This document shows positions 18,549-26,019 of a stretch of DNA of 64,000 bases, one piece after another. The position numbers and the translations under genes are program-made. How positions within the stretch are numbered: position 1 is the first letter of the stretch; every line of letters starts with the position of its first letter. The DNA is from Chitinophaga sancti (GTDB taxonomy: Bacteria; Bacteroidota; Bacteroidia; Chitinophagales; Chitinophagaceae), in the NCBI RefSeq assembly GCF_034087045.1, contig NZ_CP139247.1, positions 5,606,001-5,670,000 of the forward strand, written 5' to 3'. The notes under the pieces were generated by a model that ran no database searches, had not been told where the DNA came from, and saw only the letters and a list, made by a program, of their open reading frames with translations.

Positions 18549-19037
18549 TTAAGAAAGGATCTTTTGTAATAAAACCAGGTTTAACCACTGGCCGTTTTTA
18601 CGGCCCACTTCTTTTATTTTACCAATGTTTTCAAACCCCATTTTCTCATGGAAGATAATACTGCCTTCATTGGAAGAATCAATCACCGCAATAAACGTGT
18701 GAAAGCCCCGCCCCTTCCCGTCTGACAAGAGCCGTTCCAGCAATTGCCGGCCCATACCTTTCCCATGAAAATCTTTCTTAAAATAAAGACCATGCTCCGC
18801 AGAATGAGCATACGCATTCCGCTCCCGGAACTGGCTATAAGCACCATATCCTACTAGCTGCCCATCTACTTCTACTACAAAAATGGGCAATCCCAATTCC
18901 GCCTTATTATGAAACCAGCTCTCCATAAACTCCATTGTTTTAGGCTCGAAGTCATAATTATAAGTGGTATTCAGGATATAGTAGTTCCAGATGTCTCTAA
19001 TAGCTGGTAGGTCAGTGAGGGCAGCATGCCTGATCAT
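18549..19037 (-). CDS. GNAT N-acetyltransferase, phosphinothricin-acetyltransferase-like
   Basis: 162 residues from the ATG at 19037 (MIRHAALTDLPAIRDIWNYYI); an in-frame start 24 bp upstream would add a lysine-rich tail. The acetyl-CoA binding motif is in FHGKGMGRQLLERLL (Q/R-x-x-G-x-G/A type), with the downstream NEGSIIFHEKMGFENIG typical of Pat/MnaT enzymes. Those acetylate amino groups of phosphinothricin, methionine sulfone or related amino acids. The natural substrate here is not known. Confidence 0.85.
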   Translation of the reverse strand: MIRHAALTDLPAIRDIWNYYILNTTYNYDFEPKTMEFMESWFHNKAELGLPIFVVEVDGQLVGYGAYSQFRERNAYAHSAEHGLYFKKDFHGKGMGRQLLERLLSDGKGRGFHTFIAVIDSSNEGSIIFHEKMGFENIGKIKEVGRKNGQWLNLVLLQKILS

Positions 19038-19194
19038 GTTTTTTTTCTTTAAATGTAGCAACTTTTCTTTTAGCCTACAATAAGTGAAATTAGGCTACAG
19101 CAAATCATGGAAACGATGGAAGCTGCCGGAGACATGTTTGACACAAGCGTGGATTTCATTGCCATCATCAGCCAGATTGGTCAGCACTACATTT

Positions 19195-19238
19195 CATCTC
19201 AAAGCCATTTTTCCATTTTCAAAAATGGCTTTGAGATG
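19195..19238. terminator. Long hairpin terminator
   Basis: A perfect 18-bp stem (CATCTCAAAGCCATTTTT and complement) with an 8-base loop. It lies 15 bp after the stop of the quinone oxidoreductase gene (minus strand) and probably ends its transcript. Confidence 0.7.
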
Positions 19239-19252
19239 AGATAACTTATTTT

Positions 19253-20188
19253 TTATGGTTGTAAAATAATACTACCTGTCGTTTTTCTGGATTCCAGGTC
19301 TGCATGTGCTTTTGCGGCATCAGCTAAAGAATATACAGCCGGCATACTGATCTCAAATACTCCCTTGCGGATCAGGTCAAAGATCTCTTCCATCGTTTTC
19401 CCACTTTTATCCTGGTAGGCAGGATAATGATTCAGGACAGCCGTTACAAAATGGATATTTCTATCTTCCATCCATTGCGTATCTATATCTGGCATGCCGG
19501 AAGGCCAACCATATAATACAGCAGTGCCACCGGGTTTTATCAACTCCAATGATTGCTGAAAAGTAGTTTTGCCTGTGCCATCGTATACTACATCCACCTT
19601 TTCTGTTAACTGCTCATTTTGCAAATTAATTACTTTTTGAAAGCCCAGCTTTAATGCGAGTTCCTTCTTTGCCGCACTACCTACGGTACCAATTACAGTA
19701 GCGCCTATTGACCGCCCCCATGCACTCAATAAGGAACCTACTCCTCCCATCATGGCATGTACCAATAAGACTTCCCCGGCTTTCACTACATGACTGGCTT
19801 TTAGCAACATATGTGCAGTCAATCCCTTTACCATTACCGAAGCGGCCTGTTCAAAAGTTATATCATCAGGCAGGTGATAGAGCTCATTTTCACGCAGTAC
19901 CTTGTGTTCCGCATAAGTACCAGCTGTGCCATAATAAGCCACCCGGTCTCCTGGTACGAAGTGCTTCACTGCATCGCCCACCTGCTCAACAATACCGGCA
20001 GCTTCCAGTCCAATGGGCGCAGGAAAGGCATCGACAGGGAAGGTACCATTCCTGAAAAATACATCTACATAATTCACCCCGATGGCTTTTTGGCGGATCA
20101 ATACTTCCTGTGGACCGGGAGGCGTTAATTCAACAGTCTGATATTTTAATTTATCTGTTTCTTCAATCAATACAACATTTGTAATCAT
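19253..20188 (-). CDS. NADPH:quinone oxidoreductase (zinc-independent MDR)
   Basis: 311 residues. The N-terminal GroES-like domain has GVNYVDVFFRNGTFP and APIGLEAAGIVEQVG. The Rossmann domain has the nucleotide-binding MMGGVGSLLSAWGRSIGATVIGTV, split here by GGVGS. Zinc-ligand cysteines are absent, as in quinone oxidoreductases. The enzyme reduces quinones with NADPH in the cytoplasm. It is divergent from an HxlR regulator with a perfect palindrome between them. This matches the QorR-qor2 layout of Corynebacterium, where the regulator represses both genes until quinone or disulfide stress. Confidence 0.85.
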   Translation of the reverse strand: MITNVVLIEETDKLKYQTVELTPPGPQEVLIRQKAIGVNYVDVFFRNGTFPVDAFPAPIGLEAAGIVEQVGDAVKHFVPGDRVAYYGTAGTYAEHKVLRENELYHLPDDITFEQAASVMVKGLTAHMLLKASHVVKAGEVLLVHAMMGGVGSLLSAWGRSIGATVIGTVGSAAKKELALKLGFQKVINLQNEQLTEKVDVVYDGTGKTTFQQSLELIKPGGTAVLYGWPSGMPDIDTQWMEDRNIHFVTAVLNHYPAYQDKSGKTMEEIFDLIRKGVFEISMPAVYSLADAAKAHADLESRKTTGSIILQP

Positions 20189-20205
20189 ACATTCCTATTT
20201 GATTG

Positions 20206-20213
20206 CAAAATTA
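20206..20213 (-). promoter_or_regulatory. -7 box for the quinone oxidoreductase gene
   Basis: The minus strand reads TAATTTTG, a full TAnnTTTG match, 17 bp upstream of the ATG. The 36-bp palindrome begins about 27 bp further upstream. Confidence 0.55.
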
Positions 20214-20239
20214 CCGGGCCTTACGCCTAAAACTTAGTC

Positions 20240-20275
20240 ACTTCCTGCAAGGGAAGTACTTCCCTTGCAGGAAGT
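20240..20275. promoter_or_regulatory. 36-bp perfect palindrome, candidate HxlR operator
   Basis: The arms are ACTTCCTGCAAGGGAAGT and its exact complement, joined without a loop. Each arm is itself an imperfect inverted repeat (ACTTCC-N6-GGAAGT), so the site could take two HxlR dimers. It lies between the -7 boxes of the divergent oxidoreductase and regulator genes and covers the -33 region of the latter. Autorepression and control of both genes is the likely role. Confidence 0.75.
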
Positions 20276-20279
20276 CAAC

Positions 20280-20287
20280 TATATTTG
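20280..20287 (+). promoter_or_regulatory. -7 box directly before the HxlR start
   Basis: TATATTTG matches TAnnTTTG and ends 4 bases before the ATG at 20292, so the transcript is probably leaderless. Confidence 0.55.
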
Positions 20288-20291
20288 CATT

Positions 20292-20666
20292 ATGGGAAAC
20301 ACTGCTGCCAACGGCCACATATCAGATGAATGCAAACGGCATTTTAAAGCCATTCAGGATACACAGGATATTCTGAGCGGTAAATGGAAAATGCTGATCA
20401 TGGGGATACTGGGATCAGGCAAACGTCGCTACCTGGAATTGCAACGCCTGGTAGATGGGATCGGCCCGAAAATGCTGTCCAAAGAATTGCAGGAACTGGA
20501 AATAAACGGGCTCGTCAGCCGTACGGAGATGGCGACAAAACCCCTCACAGTGGAATATGCACTGACTGAATATGGCAAATCTTTAAAACCCATTTTGGAT
20601 GATATGGCAGAATGGGGGAAAAATCACAGGGATAGGGTGATTAAGGACATGACTAGCCTAAAATAA
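20292..20666 (+). CDS. HxlR family transcription regulator, thiol-sensor type
   Basis: 124 residues. The core winged helix is KWKMLIMGILGSGKRRYLEL followed by GIGPKMLSKELQELEINGLVSR. One cysteine near the N-terminus (Cys14, in SDECKRHF) sits where YodB and QorR have their redox-active cysteine. The start at 20292 gives MGNTAANGH; a longer start would overlap the -7 box. It most likely represses itself and the divergent quinone oxidoreductase through the 36-bp palindrome. The 3' end overlaps the convergent small gene by 14 bp. Confidence 0.85.
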   Translation: MGNTAANGHISDECKRHFKAIQDTQDILSGKWKMLIMGILGSGKRRYLELQRLVDGIGPKMLSKELQELEINGLVSRTEMATKPLTVEYALTEYGKSLKPILDDMAEWGKNHRDRVIKDMTSLK

Positions 20667-20880
20667 CAGGCAATTTTTCTACAGCATATTCCACAGCTTC
20701 CACAGGTGAAGTAAATCGTTTAGGAGCACCATCTTCTCCATTGAATATCCTACCCGGTTCATGCTCTTTTGTAGTATAAGAGACGATGAAGTACTCTGTA
20801 GGGATCACATTGGGCTCCCCCTCCTGCGTTTCTATATCTAACCATACATCTTTACCATCAACTGTTATTTTCTCTACCAT
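20653..20880 (-). CDS. Small conserved-looking hypothetical protein
   Basis: 75 residues, acidic, with no signal peptide. It reads like a compact domain (DGKDVWLDIETQEGEPNVIP, then EYFIVSYTTKE, then FTSPVEAVEYAVEKLPVILG). I know of no function. The amino-acid pattern looks like a real protein, and the gene ends just inside the convergent HxlR gene. Confidence 0.55.
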   Translation of the reverse strand: MVEKITVDGKDVWLDIETQEGEPNVIPTEYFIVSYTTKEHEPGRIFNGEDGAPKRFTSPVEAVEYAVEKLPVILG

Positions 20881-21013
20881 AATAATCGTTTAATATACCA
20901 CCCGTATAATTATGCCAGATAATTTTGTATACCTGAGGTATGATGAACCCGACCTCAACTGAAACATTCAGCGTTAGCTTACCTCCCAAAGTAGCAGATC
21001 CCCGACAAAAGAA

Positions 21014-21238
21014 TCAAAGCCATTTAAATACCTGCTTCCTGTATTCCTCAAAATCCTGTTGGTTAGTAATAGTCTGAAACTTTTCCTGCTGACCATTCCT
21101 GTTTTGTCTTACAAGGATCACATCCTGCCCACCAACAATGGTGCGCTTTGCCCTGTCAAAGATCAGTTCCAACTCCGTGATATCTTTTGTTAACTGCAGG
21201 TCTTCGATGCGATTGACAATGATTACGTAATCTTCCAT
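21014..21238 (-). CDS. Small hypothetical protein
   Basis: 74 residues, no membrane segment or signal peptide. It starts MEDYVIIVNRIEDLQLTKDI and is followed by a charged C-terminal half. I recognise no family. A full -7 box lies 4 bases before the ATG, which supports it as a real gene with its own promoter. Confidence 0.6.
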   Translation of the reverse strand: MEDYVIIVNRIEDLQLTKDITELELIFDRAKRTIVGGQDVILVRQNRNGQQEKFQTITNQQDFEEYRKQVFKWL

Positions 21239-21242
21239 ATAT

Positions 21243-21250
21243 CAAATGTA
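21243..21250 (-). promoter_or_regulatory. -7 box directly before the small gene at 21238
   Basis: The minus strand reads TACATTTG, matching TAnnTTTG and ending 4 bases before the ATG. This is the same spacing as at three other genes in the window. Confidence 0.5.
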
Positions 21251-21337
21251 TAAATTTAATTGCCCGCTCCCGCACAACGGCTGTCCTTATCCGGACAGTT
21301 TTTTCGAAGTTCGGCATCCTTAATTTACTAGCAATCA

Positions 21338-21345
21338 TACATTTG
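21338..21345 (+). promoter_or_regulatory. -7 box for the FtsX-type permease
   Basis: TACATTTG matches TAnnTTTG, 45 bp upstream of the ATG at 21391. No clear -33 box is seen. Confidence 0.45.
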
Positions 21346-21390
21346 TATTTTGGCATACGCATTGATGTGCCTTAGTATTCAAAACCACGT

Positions 21391-23790
21391 ATGCTCGGGA
21401 ACTATTTCAAAATCGCTATCCGCAATCTGGCGCAAAATAAAATTTATTCGCTCATCAATATAGTGGGTTTAACCATTGGCCTTACCTGCGCCATGTTGAT
21501 ATTATTGTATGTAAAGGATGAAGTCAGCTTTGACCGCTTTCATCAGAACAGTTCGCATATATACAGGCTGGTCTACAAATTCACCAGTAAGGGGGCAGAA
21601 CAAAACAACAGTTTTACCAGCGTATTGCAAGGTCCAAAATTCGCTGAGCATATTCCCGGCATCAAATCGTTTACCCGCGTACAGGGTGGTGGTATGGACT
21701 TTAAGACCGCCACTTCGCTGGAAGGTAAGGCGGTACTTTTTGTGGATCCAAATTTCTTTTCCACCTTCACCTTTAAGGTGATAGACGGCGATGCCAGTAC
21801 CTGTTTACTATCCCCTCATTCCATCGTACTCACAAAGGATGAAGCAAAGAAACAATTTGGCACTGTCGACGCTGTCGGCAAAGTTATGATGGTCAGTGAA
21901 AAAAATACCTTTGTGCCTTACCAGGTGACTGCTGTCACCGAAAACTGTCCACAGAACTCCTCCATCCAATATAAAATACTCGTCCCGACCAAAGATGACG
22001 CCGCCGCTGTCAAGGATAATGACAACTGGTTTTCCTACTACCTCAATACCTTTATCGTACTGGACGAGCATGCGGATCCGCAGACTGTTACCGCACAGAT
22101 GAAGCGGTTCTATGAAAAAGACGCTGCTGCCAGCTTTGCGAATATGACCGCTAAATTTGGTGACTTCAGAGATGGTAATTTAGGCACGTACCTTCTGCAA
22201 CCCATGACTGACATTCACATGAGTAAGGATTTTGGCGCCAGCAATGGACTGGAGAATGCCAGCGATCCTATTTATGCCTATATACTTTCTGGTCTTGCCG
22301 GCTTCGTGCTGCTCATTGCCAGTATCAACTTTGTGAACCTTACAATAGCACGCTCAGTAAGAAGGGCAAAAGAGATTGGGATCCGTAAAGCCATTGGTAG
22401 TGATCGTCGTCAACTCATCATACAGTTCCTCGGTGAATCCTTTATTTTATGTGGCATAGCCTTTTTACTTGCCATTGCCGTGGCTCAGTTGGTCCTGCCT
22501 GTCTTCAATGAATTGTCCAATAAGAAGCTGGCCATGTCTTATCTGCTTGATGCGCGCTTAATACTGGGGTACATTGGTTTATTTCTGCTTACAGGCTTGC
22601 TGGCGGGCTTTTACCCCGCACTGGTATTATCAGGATATAGCCCCATTGATACATTGTATAGCAGGTTTACCCTGAAGGGGAAAGGTTGGCTGCAAAAATC
22701 ACTAGTGGTATTGCAGTTTACTCTGGCATCCTTCCTGATTATCGCCACCATTACCATGTATTCCCAGTTCAATTACCTCACAAAGGCGGACCTGGGATAT
22801 GATGACACCAATCTTGTGTTGGTCGATAAACAAAACATGACCCACGAAGAAGCGGCTACATTCAAAATGGAATTGCTGAAGTCACCGGATATTATCTCCG
22901 TTGCTCCTAAGAACAGCGGTAGCTGGGGCACCAATGTGAAACTGGCGGATGAGTCTACAGTTAACTTTCAATGGGAGACGATAGACGAATCATATCTTTC
23001 AACTTTAAAAATTCCATTGGTGATGGGTCGGAATTTTTCTACCCGCTTTCCGGGTGACTCTGCACATTCCGTTATCGTTAATGAAACATTTGTAAAAAAT
23101 GCAGGGTGGACAAATCCAATCGGCCAAACCGTTATTTTTACTTTCAAAGATAACAAGACCTACCAGGTGATTGGGGTAGTAAAAGATTATCACTATGGAG
23201 GGCTTACCAGAGCAATTGGGGCACAGCTGTTCACCATGGACAATGCGAATCCATATGGTACATTTAATATAAAGCTCAAACCCAATACCAGAGCACGAGG
23301 CCTGGCATTTATCGAGAAAAAGTATAACACCTTCTACCCATTCAGTCCCTATAATTATTGGTTTATGAAGGATACAAACCAACTTAACTACGAGTATGAA
23401 ACAAGGTGGAAATCGATCATCCTGTTTGGCGCCATCCTTACCATCTTCGTTTCCTGTATCGGGTTGTTTGGCTTGTCAGTACTTGCAGCAGAAAAACGGA
23501 CCAAGGAAATCGGTATCCGGAAGGTACTGGGAGCTTCAGTACAAAGTATAGCCACCGTGTTGTCAGTAGAATTTGTAAAACTGGTGATGATTGCATTGCT
23601 CATTGCGATGCCCCTTGCATGGATAGCGGTGAGCAAATGGCTGGAAAACTACCCATACCGGGTTACGTTAGGATGGAGTATCTTTGCAGGGGCTGGCGGG
23701 CTGGTGTTGTTGATAGCTATATGTACAGTGAGTTTTCAGGCTATAAAAGCGGCATTTGCAAATCCGGTGAACAGTTTGAGGAGGGAGTAG
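21391..23790 (+). CDS. FtsX/MacB-type ABC transporter permease
   Basis: 799 residues, inner membrane. The architecture is a duplication: an N-terminal helix (NIVGLTIGLTCAMLILLYV), a MacB-type periplasmic domain, and a first FtsX domain near residues 290-410 (VRRAKEIGIRKAIGSDRRQLI). A second periplasmic domain and a second FtsX domain near residues 680-795 (AAEKRTKEIGIRKVLGAS) follow. This two-unit form is common in Bacteroidota and is linked to peptide or lipoprotein export and antimicrobial resistance. No ATPase gene is next to it, so a partner must be encoded elsewhere. Confidence 0.85.
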   Translation: MLGNYFKIAIRNLAQNKIYSLINIVGLTIGLTCAMLILLYVKDEVSFDRFHQNSSHIYRLVYKFTSKGAEQNNSFTSVLQGPKFAEHIPGIKSFTRVQGGGMDFKTATSLEGKAVLFVDPNFFSTFTFKVIDGDASTCLLSPHSIVLTKDEAKKQFGTVDAVGKVMMVSEKNTFVPYQVTAVTENCPQNSSIQYKILVPTKDDAAAVKDNDNWFSYYLNTFIVLDEHADPQTVTAQMKRFYEKDAAASFANMTAKFGDFRDGNLGTYLLQPMTDIHMSKDFGASNGLENASDPIYAYILSGLAGFVLLIASINFVNLTIARSVRRAKEIGIRKAIGSDRRQLIIQFLGESFILCGIAFLLAIAVAQLVLPVFNELSNKKLAMSYLLDARLILGYIGLFLLTGLLAGFYPALVLSGYSPIDTLYSRFTLKGKGWLQKSLVVLQFTLASFLIIATITMYSQFNYLTKADLGYDDTNLVLVDKQNMTHEEAATFKMELLKSPDIISVAPKNSGSWGTNVKLADESTVNFQWETIDESYLSTLKIPLVMGRNFSTRFPGDSAHSVIVNETFVKNAGWTNPIGQTVIFTFKDNKTYQVIGVVKDYHYGGLTRAIGAQLFTMDNANPYGTFNIKLKPNTRARGLAFIEKKYNTFYPFSPYNYWFMKDTNQLNYEYETRWKSIILFGAILTIFVSCIGLFGLSVLAAEKRTKEIGIRKVLGASVQSIATVLSVEFVKLVMIALLIAMPLAWIAVSKWLENYPYRVTLGWSIFAGAGGLVLLIAICTVSFQAIKAAFANPVNSLRRE

Positions 23791-23804
23791 GATTGATAAA
23801 ACAA

Positions 23805-23827
23805 AGCCGGAGATAACATCCCCGGCT
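23805..23827 (-). terminator. Probable terminator for the ABM gene
   Basis: AGCCGG arms separated by 11 bases. On the minus strand the stem is followed by a T-rich TTGTTTTATC. It lies between two convergent genes. Confidence 0.45.
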
Positions 23828-23833
23828 CTGCAC

Positions 23834-24130
23834 TTAAATCTGTGCTGCTACCACCACTTCCCTATTCTGCAGCAATGGCACAATCTTCCCGATCACCAGC
23901 TCCTGAAAGTACACTGAATTCCTATGTACCTCCACCGCTGCTTCACTGATATATCCTTCATACAACAACAAGGTATTTGCATCCTGTTTACTCTGATGAA
24001 GGTTATAGAACAAATTCCCATCCTCTTCCCTACTCTTCGCCGCCACTTCCTGTAATAATTCCAGCACCACATCCAACTGTCCTTCCTTCACCTGCCATTT
24101 GGCAAATACATAAACTGATTCTGTATTCAT
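23834..24130 (-). CDS. Antibiotic-biosynthesis-monooxygenase (ABM) domain protein
   Basis: 98 residues forming one ABM (dimeric alpha/beta barrel) domain. The pattern is SVYVFAKWQVKEGQLDVVLELL, a DGNLFYNLHQSK core and a TLLLYEGYISEAAVEVHRNS block. Such proteins act as small quinol monooxygenases or heme/quinone-handling enzymes; the activity here is not known. The start lies 11 bp after the stop of the PfpI-like gene, so the two form an operon. Confidence 0.8.
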   Translation of the reverse strand: MNTESVYVFAKWQVKEGQLDVVLELLQEVAAKSREEDGNLFYNLHQSKQDANTLLLYEGYISEAAVEVHRNSVYFQELVIGKIVPLLQNREVVVAAQI

Positions 24131-24141
24131 CTTTTTCTCTT

Positions 24142-24813
24142 TTATTTTTCTAAAATAGCCACTATTTTCTCGCCTACTCCTTTTGCTGAAGCAGGGTTCT
24201 GACCTGTTACCAGTCTGCCATCGGCAATACTATTCGCAGACCATGGCGCAGCTGCATGAAATATCGCACCCTGACTGGTCAAAGCCGTTTGCAGATCAAA
24301 AGGTACATCCTTCCTGGCGTAATTGTCTTCTTCCTCAGTAGTGAAAGAGGTGATTTGTTTGCCATTCACAAGGTAAGACCCGTCACTCAACTTCACATTT
24401 AACAAAGATACAGGTCCATGACACACGGCACCTACCACAGCATTCCGTTCATAAGTTTCAGCGATAACTTTTTTCAGTAAGGGAGCTTCCGGCATATCGA
24501 CCATTGGTGCGAGTCCACCAGGTACAAACACGACATCATATGCGCTCACATCTACAGTGGAGAGTTTCTTTGCCTGCTGCATATCTGCCCAGCCCTTGCC
24601 GGTCAGGAACTTCAGGTTATCAGGATCATCGGCCAGGTTCAAGGCATCTAAATAAGGGGTATCACCTGTTAAGCTGGCAAAATCCACCTCGAAACCTGCT
24701 TTTTCAAATTCTGCATAAGGATGTGCTACTTCAGGCAGAAAGGTACCGGTTCTTCTATTATGAGTGCCAATTACATTGGCATTGGATACGATGATTAATA
24801 CTTTTGTTTTCAT
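24142..24813 (-). CDS. DJ-1/PfpI (class I glutamine amidotransferase-like) protein
   Basis: 223 residues. The nucleophile cysteine is in GAVCHGPVSLL near residue 130, and the N-terminal part holds EFEKAGFEVDFASLTG. The layout fits the Hsp31/glyoxalase III-like branch of the DJ-1 superfamily (stress chaperone, deglycase or methylglyoxal-removing activity). Which activity applies is not settled by sequence. It is the first gene of an operon with the ABM protein. A TAATTTTG -7 box and a CRP-type palindrome lie upstream, and a Crp/Fnr gene lies just beyond. Confidence 0.8.
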   Translation of the reverse strand: MKTKVLIIVSNANVIGTHNRRTGTFLPEVAHPYAEFEKAGFEVDFASLTGDTPYLDALNLADDPDNLKFLTGKGWADMQQAKKLSTVDVSAYDVVFVPGGLAPMVDMPEAPLLKKVIAETYERNAVVGAVCHGPVSLLNVKLSDGSYLVNGKQITSFTTEEEDNYARKDVPFDLQTALTSQGAIFHAAAPWSANSIADGRLVTGQNPASAKGVGEKIVAILEK

Positions 24814-24842
24814 GATGTAAGATTTAAGTGTTTTTGATTACT

Positions 24843-24850
24843 CAAAATTA
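24843..24850 (-). promoter_or_regulatory. -7 box for the PfpI-ABM operon
   Basis: The minus strand reads TAATTTTG (TAnnTTTG), 29 bp upstream of the start. No -33 TTTG is seen, consistent with a promoter that needs an activator. Confidence 0.5.
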
Positions 24851-24892
24851 CATCCATAGGGCAGGGTCAGAGAAGGAGGCTGGTCACTAAAA

Positions 24893-24914
24893 AAGTGTGA
24901 TCCGGATCACACTT
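24893..24914. promoter_or_regulatory. 22-bp perfect palindrome, CRP-type operator
   Basis: The half-site AAGTGTGATCC is followed by its exact complement. The core is TGTGA-N6-TCACA, the consensus half-site of E. coli CRP. It is centred about 65 bp upstream of the expected start of the PfpI-ABM transcript, a class I activator position. The Crp/Fnr protein encoded right upstream is the obvious candidate to bind it. Confidence 0.7.
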
Positions 24915-24991
24915 AGTTGTAAAGGGGATCAGGATTATACTGTGCTATATAGTGGCTCGGTATTGTACATTGCCATACAACCGACTCAGAA

Positions 24992-25558
24992 TCACACTTT
25001 ACCATATAACCGGCTCAGGGTTTCCCGGCTTACCCCCAGGTACTCTGCTATAAACTTCTTTGGTATTCGTTCTATCAACTCAGGATACAACCTTGAAAAC
25101 TCCTCATAGCGCTGCTGTGGCGTACTTGAAAGCAATAACCTGATCCGTTGTTGCAGGGCAACATAGCCATTGGTAAGCTTGGCCCTGAAAAAGTGTTCCA
25201 TTTTATGCAGGTCAGCAGATAGCTTTTCTCTGGACGCCAGTGTGGAATAGAGCACTTCCCCACCTTCCATACATTCTATAAACATGGAGGCTTCCTTTTG
25301 TTTAAAGAAGGCATAGTAGTCGGACATCCACCAGTTTTGCTGTGCAAACTGCATAATGTATTCCTTTCCTGCATTGTCCACAAAGAAGACCTTATAGATC
25401 CCTGACAGGACCAGGTATTCATATTTCGCGTCGTCTCCTTCATGAATTAGGAACTGGTTCTTTCGTACCTTTTTCAGGGTAAAGAAACCTTTTACATACT
25501 CAAATTCTTCATCGGTTAATGGTGCAATGGCGTCAATATGTTGTCTTAGTCTATCCAT
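24992..25558 (-). CDS. Crp/Fnr family transcription regulator
   Basis: 188 residues from the ATG at 25558 (MDRLRQHIDAIAPLTDEEF); a GTG 9 bp upstream is possible. It has a cyclic-nucleotide-binding-like N-domain (KKVRKNQFLIHEGDDAKYEYL) and a C-terminal helix-turn-helix (IPKKFIAEYLGVSRETLSRL). It lies upstream of and in the same direction as the PfpI-ABM operon, with the CRP-type palindrome between. It may activate that operon in response to oxidative or carbonyl stress; this is inference. Confidence 0.85.
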   Translation of the reverse strand: MDRLRQHIDAIAPLTDEEFEYVKGFFTLKKVRKNQFLIHEGDDAKYEYLVLSGIYKVFFVDNAGKEYIMQFAQQNWWMSDYYAFFKQKEASMFIECMEGGEVLYSTLASREKLSADLHKMEHFFRAKLTNGYVALQQRIRLLLSSTPQQRYEEFSRLYPELIERIPKKFIAEYLGVSRETLSRLYGKV

Positions 25559-25680
25559 AGTTGACACTAAAGGTATAAAAAACAGGTTGTACAGAAATTA
25601 CGATACAACCTGTTTTTACCCGGTATTGGTTGGAAATAGCTAATCGTTTACACAATTCTCAATTTGATATTCCCTCCCGA

Positions 25681-26019
25681 TTATTGTTCAGTGGTTTTCA
25701 GATCAATCAGCGTCCAGTTCGACTTATCTGCCCAATCGCCACCATTGAATTTCAAGGTTGCTACATAATGTGTTCTGAGCTTAGCCCCGAAACTATTCTG
25801 AGCATCCACGTAGCTCTTGACCTTAAAGGTATTGTCCCCAATGTAGTCAGAAGTTAAATCCAGTGTTGGAAAATCTGCACTACCGGGTGCCTTTAGTTGT
25901 TCTTCTACAAAATTTTTAGAAATCGTAAATGCTTCGGTGTTCATTTTAGAAATGTCTTTCTTTTCATCGTCCGATCCAAAGGCAAGGAAGGTAAAAAAGC
26001 TACAGATAACGAGTGTCAA
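25681..26019 (-). CDS. Membrane-anchored hypothetical protein, probably 5'-truncated
   Basis: 112 residues. The only in-frame start is a TTG at 26019, inside the hydrophobic N-terminus (TLVICSFFTFLAFG). Sequence upstream in frame lacks an ATG before a stop. The soluble part (KNFVEEQLKAPGSADFP, then KVKSYVDAQNSFGAKLRTHYVA) looks like a real conserved domain; its function is unknown to me. It faces away from the Coq4-like gene with a 7-bp overlap of start regions, and both seem to lack their normal N-termini. Confidence 0.55.
   Translation of the reverse strand: MTLVICSFFTFLAFGSDDEKKDISKMNTEAFTISKNFVEEQLKAPGSADFPTLDLTSDYIGDNTFKVKSYVDAQNSFGAKLRTHYVATLKFNGGDWADKSNWTLIDLKTTEQ

Noticed and set aside
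19107..19243. 45-residue open frame (METMEAAGDMFDTSVDF...)
   Set aside because: It runs through the long terminator hairpin, has no promoter box or recognised family, and could be chance, although the first part reads somewhat like protein.
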